DNA of 61,412 nucleotides, from the NCBI GenBank assembly GCA_903813345.2, contig CAIIXF020000006.1, positions 37,105,936 through 37,167,347 on the forward strand, written 5' to 3'. Within the stretch, counting starts at the first letter, position 1. Every line of letters begins with the position of its first letter. Origin of the DNA: Owenia fusiformis. Its lineage: Eukaryota; Annelida; Polychaeta; Sabellida; Oweniidae. The notes beneath the pieces were generated by a model. It saw only the letters and a program-made list of their open reading frames with translations. It had not been told where the DNA came from and ran no database searches. Positions 56,401 through 61,412 of the stretch are shown here, one piece after another. The translations under genes and the position numbers were made by a program.

Positions 56401-58477
56401 ACAGTGTCACAACATGTACATGAGTGGATTGCTGTTTTACAGTGTCACAACATATACATGAGTGGATTACTCTTTTTACAGTGTCACTACATGTACCTTT
56501 GTGGATTACTCTTTTACAGTGTCTGTACACATTGGCGGATTACTCTTTTACAGTGTCACTATACATGGGTGGGTTACTGTTTTACAGTGTCTCTACATGT
56601 ACATGAGTAGATTACTGTTTTACAGTGTCACAACATGTACATGAGCAGATTACTGTTTTACAGTGTCTCTACATGTAGATGAGTAGATTACTGTTTTACA
56701 GTGTCACAACATGTACATGAGTAGATTACTGTTTTACAGTGTCTCTACATGGACATGAATAGATTATTGTTTTACAGTGTCACAACATGTACATGAGCAG
56801 ATTACTGTTTTACAGTGTCTCTACATGTAGATGAGTAGATTACTGTTTTACAGTGTCACAACATGTACATGAGCAGATTACTGTTTTACAGTGTCTCTAC
56901 ATGTACATGAGTAGATTACTGTTTTACAGTGTCTCTACATATACATTAGTATATTACTGTTTTACAGTGTCTCTACATGTACATGAGTGGATAACTCTGT
57001 TACAGTGTCTCTACATGTACATCAGTTGTCTCAAATTGTACATGAGTGAATTACTCTTTTACAGTGTCACTACATGTACATGTGTGGATTACTGTTTTAC
57101 AGTGTCACAACATGTACATGAGTGGATTACCGTTTTACAGTGTTGTAACATGTACAAGAGTGGATTACTCTTTTACAGTGTCTCTACATGTACATGAGTA
57201 GATTACTGTTTTACAGTGTCTCTACATGTACATAAGTATATTACTGTTTTACAGTGTCTCTACATGTACATGAGTGGATAACTCTGTTACAGTGTCTCTA
57301 AATGTACATCAGTTGTCTCAAATTGTACATGAGTGAATTACTCTTTTACAGTGTCACTACATGTACATGTGTGGATTACTGTTTTACAGTGTCACAACAT
57401 GTACATGAGTGGATTACCGTTTTACAGTGTTGTAACATGTACAAGAGTAGATTACTCTTTTACAGTGTCTCTACATGTACATGAGTAGATTACTGTTTTA
57501 CAGTGTCTCTACATGTACATGAGTGGATTACTGTTTTACAGTGTCATTACATGTACATGGCTGGATTACCCTTTTACAGTGTCATTACATGTACATGGCT
57601 AGATTACTCTTTTACAGTGTCTCTACCCCGGCTTACTGATTTTGACTGGCGAGTGGATATTAAGACAGCATCTGATTCAATGGCAAGAATGAATGTGCCT
57701 ACCTGCATATTACAATTAAAGGTGAGTTTTTGTAATAAAATCATTTATTTCAGTTAAATTTATTTATTTACAAGGTATGATACAAAGATGAGGTTTTGAG
57801 CTGAATTCATAACAAATACACTTTTAAGGTCTGGATAATTTAAGGTGCGGCTATGTAATTGCATAATTCAAAGTAAAACTCTGGATAAAACTGCATAACT
57901 GATATAAATATGTAGAAAGGTACATTCACTTGATAAATTGATGAATGGAAATGGAATAAGCTAAGACTCATAGGGACTGGGCTAAAAGAAAAATGGCAAC
58001 AGTAGTTTGTAGTAGTTAGGCTTACATTACATTATAGATTCTAAAACATCTTCTGCTATCTTTCTGTAGGCCTAGTTTCTATGCTACAACTGTAAAAATC
58101 AAATGGATTACCATTTGGTATCTAACCACCACTCCAAAAAATCACAGAAGTAGAAAAATCTGAAACATCTATTTCATAGTGGCCATCTTTGTTATTTTAT
58201 GGTTATCTCATCAGACCCATCAGCACAAGTGACTTTTTCATGGATTGTGTTCGGCGTTTGGCGTCGGTAGCGAATGGCAGGTGGTGACATTTTACATTTA
58301 AATGCCTTGTTAAATATTATTGTATTGGTAATATTCCAGGTACAAGAGGCGAAAACAAACATTGCTGAGAGGCCAAATGAAAACAATGTTAATGTTGAAC
58401 TGTCCAAAGAGACACTGGAGACTATGCTAGATGGACTTGGAAAAATAAGGGATCAGTTATCGTCTGTGGCAAAGTGA
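53417..58477 (+). CDS. COMMD9: COMM domain-containing protein 9, 6 exons, 195 aa
   Basis: COMMD proteins form the Commander complex with CCDC22, CCDC93 and the retriever subunits and act in endosomal cargo recycling. Exons: 53417-53458, 54494-54622, 55040-55124, 55485-55574, 57618-57721, 58340-58477. All junctions are GT/AG and in phase. The N-terminal helical domain runs from MKEVNFETLLLLLK to about residue 112. The COMM domain follows with SLPRLTDFDWRVDIKTASDS (the conserved Trp at about residue 126), VPTCILQLK and ELSKETLETMLDGLGKIRDQ. These last two blocks are nearly identical to vertebrate COMMD9. Length agrees with the human protein (198 aa). An in-frame stop upstream of 53417 supports the start. 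Introns 1, 4 and 5 are loaded with repeats. Confidence 0.95.
53566..53860. mobile_element. half-copy of the 403-bp MITE in COMMD9 intron 1
   Basis: GGAAAATAACATTTTGG, CCTGCACATGTTATTTTCTG, TTTCCTTGCTTTTTT and ATCATTACATTGTCTTCTTT follow in the same order as at 50200-50420. The second arm is missing. Confidence 0.8.
54019..54090 (+). promoter_or_regulatory. promoter-like cluster inside COMMD9 intron 1
   Basis: An ETS-type site (ACCGGAAGTA, 54021), an NRF1-type palindrome (GCGCATGCGCA, 54040) and a YY1-type site (GCCATCTT, 54079, reverse orientation) occur within 70 bp. This combination is typical of TATA-less housekeeping promoters in animals. Confidence 0.6.
54091..54181 (+). other. possible alternative COMMD9 first exon
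   Basis: Downstream of the promoter-like cluster, GTGATATG is followed by a strong donor (GTAAGAAA) at 54182. Spliced to exon 2 at 54494 it would place the ATG directly before GCACCATCTAAG in frame, giving MAPSKEAVVRL. That isoform would lack the first 14 residues and have 182. An upstream 28-codon frame starts at 54091 and ends just before this ATG. The exon start is unknown. Confidence 0.4.
54748..54773 (+). repeat. 26-base G run in COMMD9 intron 2
   Basis: An uninterrupted G tract on the coding strand, GGACGAAGG just before it and AGCAGG after it. It could form a G-quadruplex; its exact length in an assembly is unreliable. Confidence 0.9.
55105..55313 (+). repeat. 103-bp tandem duplication carrying the exon 3 splice donor
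   Basis: AATTGTTAAATTATTCCCCA followed by GTAAGTATT occurs at 55105 and 55208. The first copy is the end of COMMD9 exon 3 with its donor; the second repeats both inside intron 3. The rest of the unit (GACATCATGTACCCCGTTGC) also matches. Confidence 0.95.
55610..55745. mobile_element. short MITE, GGCCCGTAGC ends, copy 1
   Basis: AGGCCCGTAGCAAGC and GGCTACGGGCCT are mirrored ends. The interior TTGACAATTTTGGCTCAAAA and CACTCAAAAAGTG match the copies at 56028 and 59212. Confidence 0.75.
56028..56243. mobile_element. short MITE, GGCCCGTAGC ends, copy 2
   Basis: AGGCCTGTAGACAGGATTTG is mirrored by CTGGCTACGGGCCT. The interior is similar to copy 3, with G-runs around GGGGGGTTC. Confidence 0.75.
56355..57612 (+). 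repeat. 38-bp minisatellite made of splice acceptors, 32 copies
   Basis: Each unit reads like GATTACTGTTTTACAGTGTC followed by TCTACATGTACATGAGTA. The stretch CTTTTACAG|TGTCTCTAC is the exact acceptor and first bases of COMMD9 exon 5 at 57618. I count 32 TACAGTG copies (one weaker) before the real site, with occasional CACTAC, CACAAC and ATTAC variants. A block of about 287 bp near 57001 is repeated at about 57288. The plus strand has no stop in any frame over long stretches. Confidence 0.95.
58200..58326 (-). repeat. dispersed repeat copy next to the COMMD9 exon 6 acceptor
   Basis: In reverse orientation it carries GTTCGGCGTTTGGCGTCGG, GGTGGTGACATT and TGCCTTGTTAAATATTATTG. These match 48790-48942. 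It ends about 14 bases before exon 6. Confidence 0.7.
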
Positions 58478-59210
58478 TGATATTCCATAAAGATATCATT
58501 GTATATTTGGAGACATGTCATGCCTGAAAATTTATAGAAAAATACAGTTTTAAAGGAGAAGCAAGGCTGTTTAATGCTTTAAATATAGAAATATTTGACT
58601 TACCCTTTATTAATTTGTCTGTTGCTTAACCATATTACAAAGATATTCTATTATGATTATGGTCATATTTTAAGCGCATTCTTGGGTGCTTTATTATGAT
58701 CGTTTTGGGGCTAAAAAATTTATTGATGTATATCAACTGCAACCAGATTATCAGATTTTCAGGGATGTTCCCATGGACTTGAATCGAGAATCATTTTAAA
58801 AAAATGTCTGCATGCCATGAAATTTTAACTTAACATTCCATCTATAATATCTTGTCTGAAGGTTCTTCCCAAATTGTTACATTGATTTCAGATTTTCAAA
58901 ATTCATGAAATAACAAGAAAAAGCAACATTTGATTTAAGAGCATAGCCAGTAATAATGAAAGCAAAACCCAAATATCTCAAACTCCTCAACGCACACAAA
59001 TAATGTCTTACAAAGTACATCAGTATCACATTTTAGCATATGCAAAACTCAGTCTTAAAATACATTAAAGGCCAAAAGGATCTTGATCCATATGTAGCGC
59101 CACCGATGTAGCCCATATAAAGAAATGAATCATTCAACAATGACCATCAGGGGGTATCTACAGCGTATGACCTGACCACGAAGTGATATTACGTTTTTGA
59201 ATACATACAG
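58478..59210. other. COMMD9 3' UTR and intergenic DNA
   Basis: No gene recognised. No unambiguous polyadenylation signal directly after the stop; a plain AATAAA occurs only near 59567. Confidence 0.4.
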
Positions 59211-59211
59211 C

Positions 59212-59411
59212 AGGCCCATAGCCAGGGGGAGGGTTCGATGGGTTCGAGCAACCTCCCCCGCCCAAAAGTTTTTTCAAAATTATGCAGTTTTGCATCATGC
59301 TGAGCACTTTTTAAGTGATTTTAGCTATTTTTGGACCAAAATTTTCAAAAGTGAACCCCTTGGAATTTTTCAAAATGTGAACCCCCTTGGCAAATCCTGG
59401 CTACGGGCCTG
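59212..59411. mobile_element. short MITE, GGCCCGTAGC ends, copy 3
   Basis: AGGCCCATAGCCAGGGGGAG and TCCTGGCTACGGGCCT are mirrored ends, with the same interior words as copy 2 (TTTTCAAAATTATGCAGTTT). Confidence 0.8.
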
Positions 59412-59414
59412 ATA

Positions 59415-60695
59415 CAGGGTAGTGAGGACCAATATGTAAATTATGTTAATGTTGTTTGAAAATGTACCATGCTATTTATCACAATGGACTATAAGCTTAA
59501 CACGTTCCACTTTCGTTTTGATGCACTCAAGTTTGATCTTACAACTTCACGTTTTTTTCAATGAGAAAAATAAACATTTGTAAAACTGTCGAGTATTACT
59601 TGTAAATCTTAAAGCCGATGTTGATTAGATTTGTCTAAAAAAATTTACCGCGAATCATGATAAACTACAAACATGTTATGTTTGAAATTACTTATCTTCA
59701 TGTAATTTATTTCAGTTTATCTTTGGTCGTAATAGTTGATTATGTAAGTACCTGGTACAAGTAGAAAAATATATTTTTAATTTTTGAAATGGCAAATGTC
59801 ATTATCACAAAACAATATCCACAGAAAAATGTGCATTCAGGTGTTTAGTGTTTACAGTTACACCCCCCCTCAATAAATTTGGTAACCAGAAGTTTTCAAT
59901 AGCAAATGGAAGCCTGTCGATATTTAAAGAGAGAATCAGATCTAGCGGGCAGGAAAACAAAAAATTGTTTCAATTTTGGAATATTTCTGGCGCATGTCAT
60001 TCCTTGTCATGTCTATTTTCTAAAAATACCCAAAGTGCACATTTTATGAGATATTATATTTGAGCTTGTAAGGAACAAATTGGTAGGTCAATTGTACATG
60101 TTGCTTTTAACTTTGTCACCTTCTATAGGTCTGATTCTGCCTTTAGTTTTGATTTTCACATTATTACAATCGTCTGGAAAATAAATGCTTTTTTAAATCG
60201 CCAGACATAAATGCTCTTTAATAAGACGGTGACCCAAAAATGGAAACTACAGGTTGCCATACGTACGGAGGGGACTACCCCATGCAGACAGATCGACTAA
60301 AATTACATTCGTATGATGCGAGACTCGACATTCACCGGGAAATTAGAAAAATTTGCCACCCATGAAGCAAATTAATTTTACTGCTTATAAATGGTGAATG
60401 ACAGACACATTGAGTTCTATAAATATGAGAATAGCACGTGGTCTTGATATTTCAAGGTACTCGTTTGAATAGTGACGGGGGTGATTAAAATTACGATGTA
60501 AAGATAAAACCACAACGAAATATTTGTAGATTTCTTTAAAAAACTAAGAAATATACATCACATATCGAATTTTTCAAAACAGAAAAAACATGTATAAATA
60601 GTAAGGCGTGCAGGTCCGATTTCCCCTGGTAGCATTAACATTGGTCTCGTGTATGTCATACAATTAATATTTGAAACACAACTATTATTCGAACT
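59415..60695. other. no feature recognised
   Basis: AT-rich intergenic DNA without recognisable protein, RNA gene or repeat. Confidence 0.4.
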
Positions 60696-60697
60696 TA

Positions 60698-60788
60698 TGA
60701 TACGGTCCGATACGGACATAAGTATGATGTGTACTTCAAGGTAATAAAGTAATACTAGTATCATACTAATGTCCGATATAGGTCATCA
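60698..60788. repeat. about 90-bp hairpin
   Basis: GATACGGTCCGATACGGACA and AAGTATGATG pair imperfectly with TATCATACTAATGTCCGATA near 60758. Confidence 0.6.
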
Positions 60789-61059
60789 TTTTTTATTTAT
60801 CCTGAAGTTTTATTATCGGAATTGTGCAGTTTTATCAGACATGACGCCATGTACAAAAATAGTAGATTACATGTTTGAAGTAAACAAGTCACAATTTTTT
60901 GATATCTCAGTCCTATTGAACTCAATTATATATGGCTTGTTTAATTAATTTATTTATTGAAATCGCTTTTAATACAGCGGAACACAAATACGGTGCACAA
61001 AGGCTCTGATATTTAAGTTATCACATTACATTTGAAAGCATTTATCACTTTATACGGCG

Positions 61060-61350
61060 GCATGGTAACTTATCGTATGATCTGTAAAATGAAGCCTTCT
61101 GATTGGTCAGTTCTTGTGCTGTACCAATCTGTTTTGCTACTGAGATTGTCCCCATTGATCATTTCCGTCCCAATACAGAAAACATTGGTACGGAGGGGAC
61201 ATTCTCAGTAGCAATACAGAGGATCACACGATAAAAACATTATAGAATGATTTGAAGTGCAATACAGGATATATTCTGATCTCGATATTCTGTATTGGCA
61301 TTCGACTTCGTCTCGTACCAATACGCACTTCAAATTATTCAATAACTTAT
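61060..61350. repeat. compound foldback related to the ends of the 33-38 kb element
   Basis: TTGCTACTGAGATTGTCCCC at 61133 is mirrored by GGGGACATTCTCAGTAGCAA at 61195. GATTGGTCAGTTCTTGTGCT occurs inverted near 37950. The second hairpin (61235-61345) matches that at 33070, with apex ATTCGACTTCGTCTCG. Confidence 0.75.
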
Positions 61351-61412
61351 ATTATTCGATATTACATGTACACGATTACTCATGAAGATTAGATTAATAT
61401 TGTTAGTTAAAA

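Noticed and set aside
56404-57757. Repeat proteins such as HVHEWITVLQC series
   Set aside because: They are readings of the 38-bp intronic minisatellite. The frame rotates every unit and only the final part is the real COMMD9 exon 5.

Overview
The window looks like nuclear DNA of an invertebrate animal, probably marine. It is AT-rich (estimated by eye at roughly two thirds A+T). Genes are split by long introns with canonical GT/AG sites, proteins match animal families, and cut-and-paste transposons, MITE-like foldbacks and minisatellites are dense. I cannot place it in a phylum from sequence alone; a lophotrochozoan, ambulacrarian or cephalochordate is a guess from repeat style.

Two genes can be read end to end as a divergent pair. 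A mitochondrial aldehyde dehydrogenase (ALDH2 type, 15 coding exons, 515 aa) runs on the minus strand from 53294 to 44209. A COMMD9 orthologue (6 exons, 195 aa) runs on the plus strand from 53417 to 58477. Their start codons are 122 bp apart, implying a shared promoter. COMMD9 intron 1 holds a second promoter-like cluster (ETS, NRF1 and YY1-type sites) with a possible alternative first exon. COMMD9 intron 4 holds a 38-bp minisatellite whose every unit copies the 3' splice site of exon 5.

Three other host loci are visible. A 3-exon GNAT acyltransferase (38061-39818, minus) has broken copies of its exons 1 and 2 upstream. An ATP-grasp protein (24992-26282, minus) has its last large exon here but its 5' exons were not found. 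A poly(ADP-ribose) polymerase catalytic-domain remnant (19227-21549, plus) is interrupted inside an exon by a 1.55-kb transposon. A tRNA-like gene with a Gly-type body and an Ala anticodon lies at 3320-3389.

The rest is mostly mobile DNA. From 2 to 15 kb there are four TA-flanked mariner-type elements and a decayed THAP + DDE transposon (7.5-12.8 kb) with other elements inside it. At 22.5-24.7 kb there is a 5'-truncated non-LTR retrotransposon with a 12-bp target duplication. At 27-30 kb there are 40-bp and 69-bp tandem arrays and a tRNA-derived SINE. At 33-38 kb an inverted duplication of about 1.6 kb per arm carries a cysteine-rich transposon-associated ORF. At 40-43 kb there are foldbacks and a TTAA-flanked piggyBac-like MITE. 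No single multi-gene system dominates; the most unusual structure is the splice-acceptor minisatellite in COMMD9.
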